From: Marinobacter sp. S0848L
GTDB taxonomy: Bacteria; Pseudomonadota; Gammaproteobacteria; Pseudomonadales; Oleiphilaceae
Length of the DNA: 64,000 bases
Direction of reading: 5' to 3'
Assembly: GCF_023016065.1 (NCBI RefSeq)
Contig: NZ_JALKAQ010000001.1
Coordinates: forward strand, 558,001-622,000
The notes beneath the pieces were generated by a model. That model ran no database searches. It saw nothing but the letters and a program-made list of their open reading frames with translations, and was not told the DNA's origin. The position numbers were made by a program, and so were the translations under genes. Each line of letters starts with the position of its first letter. Positions within the stretch are counted from its first letter, which is position 1. This document shows positions 53,777 to 63,621 of the stretch, one piece after another.

Positions 53777-55096
53777 ATGCCTGATTTCACAAGGAAGACC
53801 GCCGGCCACTGGCTGGCAATGCTTGCAAGCGCCAGTCTCTGCGCCAGCGCCAACGCCCATGAGCTGGAAATTCACGGCTCCAACACCGTCGGCGCCACGC
53901 TGGCCCCCATGCTGGTGACCGGGCACCTGGAACAAATCGGTAAGGGCGCGGTTAACGCCGAATCCACCGGCGTGGAAAACGAAAAAATCCTGAGCATTGC
54001 CAGCGACGATGGCCCTCTGAGCGTGCTGGTGGCGGCCCACGGTTCAAGTACGGGTTTTCGGACACTGGCCAGCGGCCAGGCTGACATCTGGGCATCCTCA
54101 CGACCGGTGAAACCGGGCGAAGCACAACAGGTCAGCACACAGGCAGACCTGACTGCGCTCGAAAGCGAGCATGTGATCGCCATCGATGGCCTGGCCATAC
54201 TGGTGCATCCGTCCAACTCCGTCAGCAGCATGAGCATACAGACGCTGGGGCAGATCTTTGCCGGCGAAATCCGCAACTGGTCAGAACTGGGCGGCCCGGA
54301 CCGTGCCATCAGCCTGTACGCCCGGGACGACCGCTCCGGCACCTGGGACACGTTCAAATCCCTGGTTCTGGGAAAAACCTACACACTGGACAGCAGCGCC
54401 CTGCGCTATGAATCCAACGACCAGCTTTCCGACGATGTGTCCCGGGACCCGGGCGGCATCGGCTTCTCCGGGCTGGCCTCGGTGCGCAACAGCAAGCTGC
54501 TGGCCATTTCCGACGGCAATGCCCCGGCCCTGAAGCCAAACCAGCTCACCGTGGCCAGCGAAGACTACCCGCTGTCACGCCGGCTGTTTATGTACACCAT
54601 GGGCAACAAGACCCCGGACTTCGCCCGGGAGCTAATTGAATTCGCCCTGGGCAACGAAGGCCAGGCGCTGGTGGCCGAATCCGGTTTTATTTCCCAGAAC
54701 CCCATTGCCGTGAAGCCGGAATTCGACAGCTCGGTGCCGGACACCTTCAAGCGCCTGACCGCCGATTACCAGCGCCTGACCGTAAACTTCCGGTTCTCCG
54801 AAGGCCGCACCAAGCTGGATAACAAGGCCCAGCGTGACCTGCTGCGGGTGATCGATTACCTGGAACAGCACGGCCGCTCTGCAGATGACCTGTTACTGAT
54901 CGGCTTTGCCGACGCCCAGAGCCACGAATTGCGGGCCCAGATAATTTCCGAGCTGCGGGCACTGTCGGTTCGCAAGGCACTGTACCAGGCCGGACTGGAC
55001 CGGGTAGCCTACACTGGTTACGGACAATACATGCCTGTAGGTGGCAGTGGTAACCAGCGCAACGGACGGGTGGAAGTGTGGATCAGGGCCCGGTAA
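53777..55096 (+). CDS. PstS-like phosphate-binding protein fused to an OmpA-like domain
   Basis: A 439-residue exported protein. After a signal peptide (cut near ANA-HEL) come a PstS-like binding domain (about 28-310: IHGSNTVGATLAPML, GFRTLASGQADIWASSRPVK, IFAGEIRNWSELGG, YARDDRSGTWDTFKSLV) and an OmpA-like peptidoglycan-binding domain (about 330-439: NFRFSEGRTKLDNKAQRDLL, LIGFADAQSHELRAQ, GNQRNGRVEVWI). No pstCAB genes follow, so it may capture phosphate at the wall or sense it, not feed an adjacent transporter. A Pho-box-like repeat lies upstream. Confidence 0.88.
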   Translation: MPDFTRKTAGHWLAMLASASLCASANAHELEIHGSNTVGATLAPMLVTGHLEQIGKGAVNAESTGVENEKILSIASDDGPLSVLVAAHGSSTGFRTLASGQADIWASSRPVKPGEAQQVSTQADLTALESEHVIAIDGLAILVHPSNSVSSMSIQTLGQIFAGEIRNWSELGGPDRAISLYARDDRSGTWDTFKSLVLGKTYTLDSSALRYESNDQLSDDVSRDPGGIGFSGLASVRNSKLLAISDGNAPALKPNQLTVASEDYPLSRRLFMYTMGNKTPDFARELIEFALGNEGQALVAESGFISQNPIAVKPEFDSSVPDTFKRLTADYQRLTVNFRFSEGRTKLDNKAQRDLLRVIDYLEQHGRSADDLLLIGFADAQSHELRAQIISELRALSVRKALYQAGLDRVAYTGYGQYMPVGGSGNQRNGRVEVWIRAR

Positions 55097-55227
55097 GCGG
55101 TCCCGGTGGCTGGCCTTAGACCAAGGTCGGCTGCCGCACTTCGGCAATCACCTACCATCAGCCAGCGCAAACGGATGGTTGCGTTTCCTATACTGCCATT
55201 GTCACCACCAACCAACAGACCGGGACA

Positions 55228-56523
55228 ATGGACATCAAAAACGACCACCACTTTGCGATCAACCTGAACGTCCGGGGCATTCAGCCTTCAGCCACCCTCC
55301 GCATCAACGAGCAAAGCAACCAGCTGCGCGCGGAAGGCAAAGACATCATTAAACTGGGTTTGGGGCAGTCCCCGTTTCCGGTTCCCGAGCGGGTCGTACA
55401 GGCCCTCAAAGACCACGCACACGAGAAAGACTACCTGCCGGTCAAAGGCCTTAAAGGACTGCGAGAGGCGATTTCCGGGTACATCAACCGCAGCGAGCGC
55501 ATGCGCTCCACTTGGGAAGATGTGCTCATTGGCCCAGGTTCAAAAGAACTGCTGTTTATCCTGCAGCTGGCCTACTACGGCGACCTGCTGATTCCGCGAC
55601 CGAGCTGGGTATCTTATGCGCCGCAGGCTCGCATCATCGGCCGTTCTGTTCATTGGTTGCCGACACACGCCGAGAACAATTGGCAGCTGACCGCCGAAGA
55701 GCTGGACATCATCTGCCGGGATGACCCGTCACGCCCGCGCATCCTGATTCTGAACTACCCCTCCAATCCGACCGGTTGCACCTACACCGATGACCAGTTG
55801 CTGGCCATCGCCAACGTAGCGCGCAAGTACAATCTGATCTTGCTGTCGGATGAAATCTACGGCGAAGTGCACTTCGAAGGCCGCCACAAGTCCATTGCCC
55901 GGTACTACCCGGAAGGCACCATCGTCAGCACGGGTATGAGTAAATGGCTGGGTGCCGGTGGCTGGCGTTTGGGCACATTCATCTTTCCGCCCGAACTGCG
56001 CCCGCTGCAAGACGCCATGGCGATCATTGCCAGCGAAACCTTCACCTCAACGGCTGCGCCGATTCAATATGCCGCCATCACCGCCTTCAACGGCGGTGAC
56101 GACATCAACAACTATCTGAACGACTCCCGACGGGTACTGAAAGTGGTCGGTGAATACGTTCACCGCCGCCTGACCGACATGGGCGCCGTCGTGCGCAAAC
56201 CGGAAGGTGCGTTTTACGTCTTCCCCGAGTTCTCGAACTTCAGCGAACGCTTGGCGAACCGCGACATTAAAACCTCGCAGGCGTTCTGTTCGGCCTTGCT
56301 GGAACAGACCGGCGTCGCCATCCTTCCGGCCAGTGACTTCGGTTTCGTACCGGATCACATGGGGGCTCGTCTGGCGTTTGTCGATTTTGACGGCGCACAG
56401 GCGCTGACGCTCGCCGCTGGCGACTACGCCGATCAGGAACTGGCGGACGACTTTGTCCATCAGGCATGCCCACGCATCGTGCTGGCCATGGACAACATGG
56501 AGAAGTGGCTGAACAGTTTGTAG
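55228..56523 (+). CDS. Class I/II pyridoxal-phosphate aminotransferase
   Basis: A 431-residue aspartate-aminotransferase-fold enzyme. Visible features are KLGLGQSPFPVPERVVQAL, the cofactor-binding GPGSKELLF, NYPSNPTGCTYTDDQL, LLSDEIYGEVHFEG, the Schiff-base lysine in GMSKWLGAGGWRLG and a C-terminal substrate-arginine segment (MGARLAFVDFDG). The donor and acceptor cannot be fixed from sequence. It is the first of two co-directional genes with the inositol monophosphatase-family gene, 50 bases apart. Confidence 0.9.
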   Translation: MDIKNDHHFAINLNVRGIQPSATLRINEQSNQLRAEGKDIIKLGLGQSPFPVPERVVQALKDHAHEKDYLPVKGLKGLREAISGYINRSERMRSTWEDVLIGPGSKELLFILQLAYYGDLLIPRPSWVSYAPQARIIGRSVHWLPTHAENNWQLTAEELDIICRDDPSRPRILILNYPSNPTGCTYTDDQLLAIANVARKYNLILLSDEIYGEVHFEGRHKSIARYYPEGTIVSTGMSKWLGAGGWRLGTFIFPPELRPLQDAMAIIASETFTSTAAPIQYAAITAFNGGDDINNYLNDSRRVLKVVGEYVHRRLTDMGAVVRKPEGAFYVFPEFSNFSERLANRDIKTSQAFCSALLEQTGVAILPASDFGFVPDHMGARLAFVDFDGAQALTLAAGDYADQELADDFVHQACPRIVLAMDNMEKWLNSL

Positions 56524-56573
56524 TACCCCGGCGTGTTAGACTGGCACCCTCACTTAATCATCACGGGGGTGCC

Positions 56574-57398
56574 ATGTCTGATTCTCTGTCTCTTCGCGAC
56601 ATAACCGATTTCGCCGAAGCGCTGGCCAAAGACGCCGGAGAGCTGGTCCGCCGCGAACGGGAAGAAAGCACCCTCCGCACCGATTACAAAGACCAGACCG
56701 AACTGGTCACCCACGCCGACGTTCTGGCCGACGAGTTCATCACCAACGCTATTCGCAAGCGCTTCCCCGAACACCGCATCTTGTCGGAAGAAACCATGCC
56801 GGACCTGACTCAGGCCGAGCATCTGGATACCCCGCTGTGGATCATCGACCCCATCGACGGCACCGTGAACTATGCTTACGGGCACCCGCAGGTGGCGGTT
56901 TCCATTGCTTACGCTGAACGCGGGCAGGTGCAAGTGGGCGTGGTGCATGCGCCCTTCCCCGGTGAAACCTTCCGGGCCACCAAAGGCGAAGGCGCGACGT
57001 TAAACGGGCAGGCAATTCAGCACAGCGGCGCCACCTCACCCAGACAGTCGCTGTTCGCCACCGGTTTTCCGTACACCAAAGACCATCTGGAACCTCTGAT
57101 CAAACGGTTGGATGCCATGATTCACCAGTGTCGCGATCTGCGCCGCATCGGCTCTGCCGCGCTAGATATCTGCTGGGTGGCCTGTGGCCGGCTGGATATT
57201 TACTACGAAAACGTCAGCCCGTGGGATTTTGCGGCGGCGCGCCTGATCGCCTGGGAAGCGGGCGCAACGGTGGGCCATTTCGGTGAGGTACCCGCCGGCT
57301 ACCCGGCCGACCTCTGGGGCCGGGACATTCTCATCTCGGCACCCGAGGTGTGGGAGCCGGTGCGCGCCATTCTGCGGACCGCCTCCGGCTACGAGTAA
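56574..57398 (+). CDS. Inositol monophosphatase-family phosphatase
   Basis: A 274-residue metal-dependent phosphatase with the family motifs: SEETMPD (metal Glu), WIIDPIDGTVNYAYG (core D-x-I-D-G-T) and SPWDFAAARLIAWEAGATVG near the end, with RRIGSAALDICWVACGRLD between. The family hydrolyses inositol phosphate, 3'-phosphoadenosine nucleotides or fructose bisphosphate. This is not the SuhB copy linked to secBDF, and the substrate is unassigned. The start at MSDSLS excludes 36 upstream codons that overlap the aminotransferase. Confidence 0.9.
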   Translation: MSDSLSLRDITDFAEALAKDAGELVRREREESTLRTDYKDQTELVTHADVLADEFITNAIRKRFPEHRILSEETMPDLTQAEHLDTPLWIIDPIDGTVNYAYGHPQVAVSIAYAERGQVQVGVVHAPFPGETFRATKGEGATLNGQAIQHSGATSPRQSLFATGFPYTKDHLEPLIKRLDAMIHQCRDLRRIGSAALDICWVACGRLDIYYENVSPWDFAAARLIAWEAGATVGHFGEVPAGYPADLWGRDILISAPEVWEPVRAILRTASGYE

Positions 57399-57409
57399 TC
57401 CGGGGCGAC

Positions 57410-57997
57410 TTAGCCCCAGACTGCTTCAGACACCAGCGCCCAGGCTTCATCGAAGTCTGCGCTTGGCAAGCGAGAGAAAGACGAACGCACAAAGCGTTGA
57501 ATGCGCCCTTCCAGAAACACCATCACAAAGTCGGCGCCACGAGCCGCACTGGTGCGAGGGCGCAAGCCCTGCCGGATTTCGCCTTCTTTCAACGATTGGC
57601 GCAGCTGGGTTTCCAGGCGTTCATAAAACTGGGATGCCCGCTTGCGAAGGGATTCGTCTTCGCCCATCAACGCATCGCCCGTGAGCACACAGCACAGGCC
57701 CGGGTTGCGCTCGGAGAACACCAGTACCAGATGCACGATCTGCTGCAGGCGCACCCGCACATCGTCCTGCTCTTGCAGGACCACCTGACAGCGGGAAAAC
57801 ACCGCGTCTTCCGCGAATTCGATCAAGGCTTCGAACATCTTCCGCTTGCTGGGAAAATGCCGATACAAAGCCGCTTCGGTCACACCCACCGACTTGGCGA
57901 GGCCGGCGGTGGTAATGCGGGCCCCCGGGTCTTTTTGCAGCAATTCAACAAGAGCCTGCAGGATCGTCTCCCGCCGGCTGGGTTTTGGCTTGGTCAT
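57410..57997 (-). CDS. slmA: Nucleoid occlusion factor SlmA
   Basis: A 195-residue TetR-fold protein that matches SlmA closely: SRRETILQALVELLQKDPGA, RITTAGLAKSVGVTEAALYRHFPSKRKMFEALIEF and ERNPGLCCVLTGDALM. SlmA binds specific DNA sites across the chromosome and blocks FtsZ assembly over unsegregated DNA. In enterics slmA neighbours dut and coaBC; here it lies between thiG and an inositol monophosphatase-family gene. Confidence 0.88.
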   Translation of the reverse strand: MTKPKPSRRETILQALVELLQKDPGARITTAGLAKSVGVTEAALYRHFPSKRKMFEALIEFAEDAVFSRCQVVLQEQDDVRVRLQQIVHLVLVFSERNPGLCCVLTGDALMGEDESLRKRASQFYERLETQLRQSLKEGEIRQGLRPRTSAARGADFVMVFLEGRIQRFVRSSFSRLPSADFDEAWALVSEAVWG

Positions 57998-58041
57998 ATA
58001 GGGATTACAGCGCTCTGGAATTCTGTTTTTAATTTTATACG

Positions 58042-58064
58042 CCCTCTCCTCGAACGGGAGAGGG
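58042..58064. repeat. REP-like short hairpin between slmA and thiG
   Basis: CCCTCTCC and GGAGAGGG form an 8-bp stem around TCGAACG. Hairpins of this exact type (CCCTCTCC ... GGAGAGGG) are frequent intergenic repeats in gammaproteobacteria. It lies 17 bases after the thiG stop and may end its transcript, although no T tract follows. Confidence 0.5.
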
Positions 58065-58080
58065 TCATGAAAGACACGGT

Positions 58081-58890
58081 TTAGAAGAAAGTACCGTCAA
58101 TCGGAGACGAAGCACTGGCGTAGAGTTTCTTTGGCATACGGCCAGCCAGATACGCCTCGCGGCCGGATTCGATGGCCAAACGCATGGCGTTTGCCATTCT
58201 GATCGGATCTTTGGCCTGAGCAATGGCGGTGTTCATCAACACGCCGTCACAACCCAGCTCCATCGCGATGGTGGCATCCGAAGCCGTGCCGACACCGGCA
58301 TCAACCAGTACCGGTACTTTGGCATTTTCCACAATCAAACGAATGTTGTAACGGTTCTGAATACCCAGGCCGGAACCAATCGGCGCACCCAGCGGCATGA
58401 TGGCAATACAGCCCATCTCTTCCAGACGCATCGCCAGCAACGGGTCGTCCGAGCAGTACACCATCACCTTGAAGCCGTCTTTGATCAGCTCTTCGGCGGC
58501 CGCCAGCGTTTCCGGCATGTTCGGGTACAGGGTTTTGTGCTCACCCAGCACTTCCAGTTTGACCAGATCGCGGCCGTCGAGCAGTTCACGGGCCAGTTTG
58601 CAGGTGCGCACGGCGTCTTTCGCGGTGTAGCAACCGGCGGTGTTGGGCAGAATGGTGTAGCTGTCCGGTGAAATCACATCCAACAGGTTCGGCTCGTCCG
58701 GGTTCTGCCCAAGATTGGTACGACGCACGGCCACCGTCACAATCTCTGCCCCACTGGTTTCAATGGCGTGGCCAGTTTCCATCAGATCGTTGTATTTTCC
58801 GGTCCCCACCAACAAGCGGGACTGGTATACCTTGCCTGCAATTTCCAGAGGCTTATCTTCGGGAAGCTGGATTTCCGGTGTATCTATCAT
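58081..58890 (-). CDS. thiG: Thiazole synthase
   Basis: A 269-residue enzyme that builds the thiazole phosphate ring of thiamine from deoxyxylulose phosphate, dehydroglycine and sulfur carried by ThiS. Family segments: [66 protein letters not shown] and [31 protein letters not shown]. It follows thiS on the same strand after an 80-bp gap. No TPP riboswitch is evident before the pair. Confidence 0.97.
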   Translation of the reverse strand: MIDTPEIQLPEDKPLEIAGKVYQSRLLVGTGKYNDLMETGHAIETSGAEIVTVAVRRTNLGQNPDEPNLLDVISPDSYTILPNTAGCYTAKDAVRTCKLARELLDGRDLVKLEVLGEHKTLYPNMPETLAAAEELIKDGFKVMVYCSDDPLLAMRLEEMGCIAIMPLGAPIGSGLGIQNRYNIRLIVENAKVPVLVDAGVGTASDATIAMELGCDGVLMNTAIAQAKDPIRMANAMRLAIESGREAYLAGRMPKKLYASASSPIDGTFF

Positions 58891-58970
58891 AACCTACCTG
58901 AATTGTATGAAAAAAGAGGGGCGTTCACGGTTCGTGAACCTGGCGGGAGCCGACCACATTGGAGGTGGAA

Positions 58971-59171
58971 TCAACCACCACCAATGGCATGCACAAGCTC
59001 TACCCGATCGTTTTCAGTGAGGGCAAATTCCGCATGCTTGCTGCGAGGCACGATGTCCTCGTTCACCTCGACCGCGACCCGTTTGCCGGTCAGCGCAAGG
59101 TGCTCAATCAAAGCCGAAATGGTCACTCCGTTCGGGAGTTCCATAACTTCTCCATTAACCTGAACCTGCAT
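58971..59171 (-). CDS. thiS: Sulfur carrier protein ThiS
   Basis: A 66-residue ubiquitin-fold protein ending in the diagnostic Gly-Gly (VELVHAIGGG), the tail that becomes a thiocarboxylate for thiazole synthesis. The core MQVQVNGEVMELPNGVTISALIE is typical. An extra Gly follows the usual GG, so it ends GGG. The start at MQVQVNG is taken from family length; the 34 upstream codons overlap the DUF423 gene. It is the first of the thiS-thiG pair. Confidence 0.93.
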   Translation of the reverse strand: MQVQVNGEVMELPNGVTISALIEHLALTGKRVAVEVNEDIVPRSKHAEFALTENDRVELVHAIGGG

Positions 59172-59188
59172 AGCTCTGCTTTTCTCCA

Positions 59189-59587
59189 TCATCGTTTCAA
59201 CGCTGCTGCCGCCAGCAGCGCCCAACCAATCATCAGGCAGACCCCACCCATCGGGGTGACCGGCCCAAGCCAATGAACACCGGTCAGCACCAACAGATAC
59301 AGGCTGCCGCTAAACAGAAAAATACCTGCCAACCAGAAACCACAGGCAATGGTCAGCAAGCGGTGATTCAGGCGTAGTGCGGGCATCATACTCGCCACCA
59401 CCAACGCCAAGGCGTGGTACATCTGATAACTGACGGCGGTCTGGAAAACTTCCAACCCCCGTTCGCTGACAATATGACGCAGGCCATGAGCACCAAAGGC
59501 GCCGGCCATCACCGCCAACAAGCCAGCAAAGGCACCGGCTATCAAGGCCCAGCGCAACACAATGGTTTTGGGGCTAACTGCAATCAC
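59189..59587 (-). CDS. DUF423 membrane protein
   Basis: A 132-residue protein with four helices and the DUF423 pattern (GLLAVMAGAFGAHGLRHIVSERGLEVFQTAVSYQMYHALAL, then GWALLAAAALKR). The role of the family is unknown. It overlaps the apaH stop by 14 bases and precedes thiS by 17, so it sits within a continuous gene run. The beginning of the frame ([20 protein letters not shown]) suggests a start right at the overlap. Confidence 0.88.
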   Translation of the reverse strand: MIAVSPKTIVLRWALIAGAFAGLLAVMAGAFGAHGLRHIVSERGLEVFQTAVSYQMYHALALVVASMMPALRLNHRLLTIACGFWLAGIFLFSGSLYLLVLTGVHWLGPVTPMGGVCLMIGWALLAAAALKR

Positions 59588-60377
59588 AGTGAACTTTCTC
59601 CCCGCTATTGAGGTTCATCAGCGTCAGGGCACCGCCCCACACACAGCCGGTATCCAGCCCAATAAAACGGTCACTACCGGTATCGCCTTCAATGGCGGCC
59701 CAGTGGCCGAAAACAACCCGCACGTCATCTTGGCGGGGGTAACTGAACCAGGGCGCGTACCCTTCCGGCGCGCTGTCGGCCGATTCTTTCGCCGTTAGCT
59801 CAAGGCTACCGTCGGGCGCAATAAAACGCATACGGGTGAAATAGTTAGTAATCACTCGCCAACGGTCCATACCTGTGAGGGTATCACACCAGCGCTCGGG
59901 CTTATTGCCATACATTTGGCTGAAGTACTCGCCGGCATCGCTGCCCTGAATCACAGCCTCTACTTCGCGAGCGCAGGCCACCGCCTGATCGACATTCCAT
60001 ATATGGGGCAATCCCGCGTGGGTCATCACCAGATTGCGATCCGCATCGTGTACACACAATTTCTGCTGGCGAAGCCAGTGCAGCAAGCGGTCACAATCCG
60101 GTGCTTCAAGAATGTCGTGCAACGTGTCTTTCTTCTTCGGGCTATGGCCACCCAAGGCCACCGCCAACAGGTGCAGGTCGTGGTTGCCCAGCACCACCTT
60201 GGTGGCATCGCCCAAACCTTCGAGATAGCGCAAGGTAGCCAGCGAGGACGGCCCCCGATTGATCAAATCACCGGCTACCCACAGCCGGTCCCGCGAGGGC
60301 GAGAAATCGACCGTGGCCAACACATCCCGCAATCGCTCGTAACAACCCTGAATATCGCCAATGGCGTAGTCAGTCAT
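59574..60377 (-). CDS. apaH: Symmetrical bis(5'-nucleosyl)-tetraphosphatase
   Basis: A 267-residue metallophosphatase that splits Ap4A into two ADP and removes Np4A caps from RNA. Motifs: [50 protein letters not shown] and [15 protein letters not shown]. Its start overlaps rsmA by eight bases. In E. coli and Pseudomonas apaG lies between rsmA and apaH; here the two overlap directly, so apaG is absent from this place. Confidence 0.95.
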   Translation of the reverse strand: MTDYAIGDIQGCYERLRDVLATVDFSPSRDRLWVAGDLINRGPSSLATLRYLEGLGDATKVVLGNHDLHLLAVALGGHSPKKKDTLHDILEAPDCDRLLHWLRQQKLCVHDADRNLVMTHAGLPHIWNVDQAVACAREVEAVIQGSDAGEYFSQMYGNKPERWCDTLTGMDRWRVITNYFTRMRFIAPDGSLELTAKESADSAPEGYAPWFSYPRQDDVRVVFGHWAAIEGDTGSDRFIGLDTGCVWGGALTLMNLNSGEKVHCDCS

Positions 60378-61200
60378 TACTTACCTCTTCTGAATTGCCG
60401 TTCGACGATTTCGAATCCGCCAGCAGGTCAGCAATACGCACGTAATCGGCCAGGCTCAGGTTCTCTGGGCGCAAGCCATCGTTGATATCCAGCGACTGCA
60501 GTTGCTCTACCGTTACCATCGCCCCCAGCGCCTTACGCAGGGTTTTTCGACGAGCATTGAACGCCGTGCGCACGACCGATTGAAGGGTTTTCAAATCCTT
60601 GGCGGGGTACGGTAATTCTTTGTGGGGCACCAACCTAACAATGGCGGAATCCACCTTCGGGGCTGGCCGAAACGCACCCGGCCCAACTTCGAACAACGGC
60701 TGCACTTTGCAGAAATATTGGGCCATGATGCCCAAGCGGCCGTAGTTGTTGTCACCCGGCACCGCCGCCAAGCGCTGCACCACTTCTTTTTGCAGCATGA
60801 AGTGCATGTCTTGCACTACACCGGCCTGGGCCAGCAGGTGGAAAATCAGTGGGGTCGAAATGTTGTACGGCAAGTTACCCACAATACGCAGCGGGCGGTC
60901 GGTTGCCAGCTGGCTGAAATCAAAGCTGAGCGCATCGGCTTCGTGGATTTTGAAATCCGGGTAGTTGAAAAACTTGGTCCTCAGCACCGGAATCAAATCC
61001 CGGTCCAGCTCAACCACTTGCAAGCGTGGGTTGATCGCCAAGATTTCTTCGGTAATCGCTCCCAAACCCGGGCCGATTTCAACGATCACGTCTTCGGGCT
61101 TCGGGTTGATCGAGCGGACGATCTTTTCGATCACGCCCGGATCGTGCAAAAAGTTCTGGCCGAAGCGTTTACGGGCCTTGTGGCCATGTTGATTACTCAT
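60370..61200 (-). CDS. rsmA: 16S rRNA (adenine1518/1519-N6)-dimethyltransferase
   Basis: A 276-residue KsgA-family enzyme that dimethylates two adenines in helix 45 of 16S rRNA late in 30S assembly. Motifs: [18 protein letters not shown], the SAM site [15 protein letters not shown], the acidic [12 protein letters not shown] and the catalytic [10 protein letters not shown]. It overlaps pdxA by one base and apaH by eight, so it belongs to the surA-pdxA-rsmA-apaH unit. Confidence 0.97.
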   Translation of the reverse strand: MSNQHGHKARKRFGQNFLHDPGVIEKIVRSINPKPEDVIVEIGPGLGAITEEILAINPRLQVVELDRDLIPVLRTKFFNYPDFKIHEADALSFDFSQLATDRPLRIVGNLPYNISTPLIFHLLAQAGVVQDMHFMLQKEVVQRLAAVPGDNNYGRLGIMAQYFCKVQPLFEVGPGAFRPAPKVDSAIVRLVPHKELPYPAKDLKTLQSVVRTAFNARRKTLRKALGAMVTVEQLQSLDINDGLRPENLSLADYVRIADLLADSKSSNGNSEEVSND

Positions 61201-62207
61201 TAAAGCTCTCCGGCTGTAGCCGCCTGACGGCAGCGGGCCATGTGTTCACCTACGCGAATGGCTGTATGCAGGCTGCCAGCATCGGCCTTGCCGGTGCCAG
61301 CCAAGTCCAAAGCGGTGCCGTGGTCTACCGAGGTGCGCACAATCGGCAGCCCCAATGTAATGTTGACCGCACGGCCAAAGCCTTGATACTTCAGCACCGG
61401 CAGGCCCTGATCGTGGTACATGGCGAGTACCGCATCGGCATCGTTCAGCCAATGCGGTGTGAATAAGGTGTCTGCCGGCAGCGGGCCGGTCAGCAGTATG
61501 TTTTCCTGGCGAAGTTGATCCAACGTGGGCTCAATCACTTCGATTTCTTCCCGGCCCAAATGGCCGCCTTCGCCAGCATGGGGATTCAGCCCGGTGACCA
61601 GTATGCGGGGCTGCTCGATGCCGAAGAAGGTTTTCAGATCAGCGTTCAGAATCCGCGTCACTTGCGTCAGACGTTCAGGGGTAATCGCCGCCGATACGTC
61701 TTTCAGAGGTAAGTGAGTGGTTACCAAAGCAACCCGGAGTTCTTCCGTGGCCAGCATCATCACCACCCGCTCAACGCCGCATAATTCCTGCAGGAATTCG
61801 GTATGGCCACTGAACGCAATACCGGCTTCGTTGATCACGCCTTTGTGGACGGGCGCGGTAACCATGCCATCAAAGTCGCCGCTCAGGCAGCCTTGGGCCG
61901 CCAGCGTCAGCGTATCCAGCACGTACTGACTGTTGCCGGTATTCAGTTTGCCCGCTTCGGTAAAGTCACAACCGTCTGCGTGGCAAACGGATAGGTGCCC
62001 TGCACCAGTTTCCGGCTGCATGCCCGGCTGCCAGTCGTGCAGTTGCACCGCAAGGCCCAGTTGCCGGGCCCGCTGTTCCATCAGGTTTTTGCCGGCAACC
62101 ACCACAATGCCTGCAGCTCGGTTTTCACTCGCCAACTGCAAACACAGCTCCGGCCCGATTCCGGCCGGTTCGCCGGCGGTCAGCGCCAGAATGACCGGTT
62201 TCGTCAT
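61200..62207 (-). CDS. pdxA: 4-hydroxythreonine-4-phosphate dehydrogenase
   Basis: A 335-residue NAD-dependent enzyme of vitamin B6 synthesis. It shows [67 protein letters not shown] and [26 protein letters not shown], with the conserved metal His residues in these segments. The frame overlaps surA by four bases and rsmA by one, the enteric order. Confidence 0.96.
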   Translation of the reverse strand: MTKPVILALTAGEPAGIGPELCLQLASENRAAGIVVVAGKNLMEQRARQLGLAVQLHDWQPGMQPETGAGHLSVCHADGCDFTEAGKLNTGNSQYVLDTLTLAAQGCLSGDFDGMVTAPVHKGVINEAGIAFSGHTEFLQELCGVERVVMMLATEELRVALVTTHLPLKDVSAAITPERLTQVTRILNADLKTFFGIEQPRILVTGLNPHAGEGGHLGREEIEVIEPTLDQLRQENILLTGPLPADTLFTPHWLNDADAVLAMYHDQGLPVLKYQGFGRAVNITLGLPIVRTSVDHGTALDLAGTGKADAGSLHTAIRVGEHMARCRQAATAGEL

Positions 62208-63559
62208 GATGCCTCTTCGCCCTCTTCCTCGCTGCTTTCGTTCATATCAGCGTACTCGCCTTTGAATTCAATAAAGGCTTCGTCGCGAATCTCCCGTAAC
62301 CAGTTCTGCAGCTCGGTTTCGAACTTACGCATGTAAATCGCCTGACGCGCTTTCGATGCACGGCTCTCTGCCGTCACGTCCTGATTCCGGCGCTCTTCCA
62401 CCAAAATCAGGTGCCAACCAAACTGGGAACGAACCGGGCCGTACACTTCGCCAATCTGAGCGTCGGTCATGCCCTTCTCGAATTCCGGCACCATCTGGCC
62501 GGGGCTGACCCAACCCAGATTACCGCCGTCGGAACCGGATACCGAATCATCGGATTCTTTACGCGCCAGCGCTTCGAAATCAGCGCCGTTTTGCAACTGC
62601 TGATACAGGTCGCGAATCTTGCGCTCGGCTTCCGCTTCGGTCACGGCCTCAGACGGGCGGATCAGAATGTGGCGGGCTTTATGCTGTTCGACAAAGGTTT
62701 GCTGCTCACCGCCGCGCTTGTCCATCACCATCACCAGATGGAAACCGCTGTTGTTTTCCAGCACTTCGGAAGGCTCACCCTCTTCCAGATTCGGAACCAC
62801 CGGCGCAACCAGCGAAGGCAGCTGGCTTTCGGCGCGCCAGCCCATGTCGCCACCTTCAAGGGCGTTGCTGGCATCCGATTCGGCAACCGCGACTTCACGG
62901 AAATCCCGGCCGTTCAGGATTTGCTCACGCAAACGCTCGGCGGTTTCACGGGCTTCATTGACCGACGCTTCGTTACCGAGATCGTCCACTTGGATAAAGA
63001 TGTACGCCAAACGGTACTCCGCACCCTGGCTGCCCGACGCTTTCTGGGCCTGCAGGTAGTTTTCCACTTCGCGGTCGGTAATCCGAATGCGGTTACCCAC
63101 GCGGCTCTGCTGCACACGGCTGGTCAGCATCTCGTTACGAATCTGCTCCCGAGCCTGGCGGTAAGTGACACCTTCTTCCGCCAGCTGTTCTTCGAACTGG
63201 GCCAGCGTCAAACCGTTGCTGGCGGCTATGTTGCTCAGGGTTTCGTTCAGCTCGTTATCGCTGATCCGCATGCCCATTTTGTCGGCCATTTGCAGCTGAA
63301 CCGATTCCACAATCAACTGCTCAAGCACGCGCTCTTCCAACATCTTGCGAGGTGGCAATCCAGTGCCTTGGGTGCTCAAACGGCCAATGATGGTGTTCAA
63401 CCGTGCTTCCAGCTCGGTTTGCAGAATCACACTGTCATCGACAATGGCTACCACACGATCCAATACTTTTCGTTCCGCTTGGGCTGCCACTGACAAAGCC
63501 ATCATGGTCAGTGCCATCAGCAGAGTCAGTCCGTGGCGTACAGTCGCCTTCATAGTCAC
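62204..63559 (-). CDS. surA: Periplasmic chaperone and peptidyl-prolyl isomerase SurA
   Basis: A 451-residue exported chaperone for outer-membrane proteins. A signal peptide (cut near AQA-ERK) is followed by the SurA N-domain (VVAIVDDSVILQTELEARLN), and two parvulin domains (about 190-290, QGAEYRLAYIFIQVDD...GGDMGWRAESQLP; and about 300-400, KARHILIRPSEAVTEAEAE...GGNLGWVSPGQMVPEFEKGM). It lies between lptD and pdxA as in E. coli, which fits its role in LptD assembly. Confidence 0.96.
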   Translation of the reverse strand: MTMKATVRHGLTLLMALTMMALSVAAQAERKVLDRVVAIVDDSVILQTELEARLNTIIGRLSTQGTGLPPRKMLEERVLEQLIVESVQLQMADKMGMRISDNELNETLSNIAASNGLTLAQFEEQLAEEGVTYRQAREQIRNEMLTSRVQQSRVGNRIRITDREVENYLQAQKASGSQGAEYRLAYIFIQVDDLGNEASVNEARETAERLREQILNGRDFREVAVAESDASNALEGGDMGWRAESQLPSLVAPVVPNLEEGEPSEVLENNSGFHLVMVMDKRGGEQQTFVEQHKARHILIRPSEAVTEAEAERKIRDLYQQLQNGADFEALARKESDDSVSGSDGGNLGWVSPGQMVPEFEKGMTDAQIGEVYGPVRSQFGWHLILVEERRNQDVTAESRASKARQAIYMRKFETELQNWLREIRDEAFIEFKGEYADMNESSEEEGEEAS

Positions 63560-63621
63560 CTCTTGGTTTTTAAATTCTCAGCCGCCCCGGCGTGCGTCAG
63601 GGTTAACAGCCTTAGTTCGTT

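Noticed and set aside
58891-58970. TPP riboswitch between thiS and thiG
   Set aside because: The 80-bp gap is too short and lacks the conserved CUGAGA-type core; none is seen upstream of thiS either.
62411-63493. 360-codon plus-strand frame opposite surA
   Set aside because: SurA is complete on the other strand with both parvulin domains; the opposite frame is a shadow.
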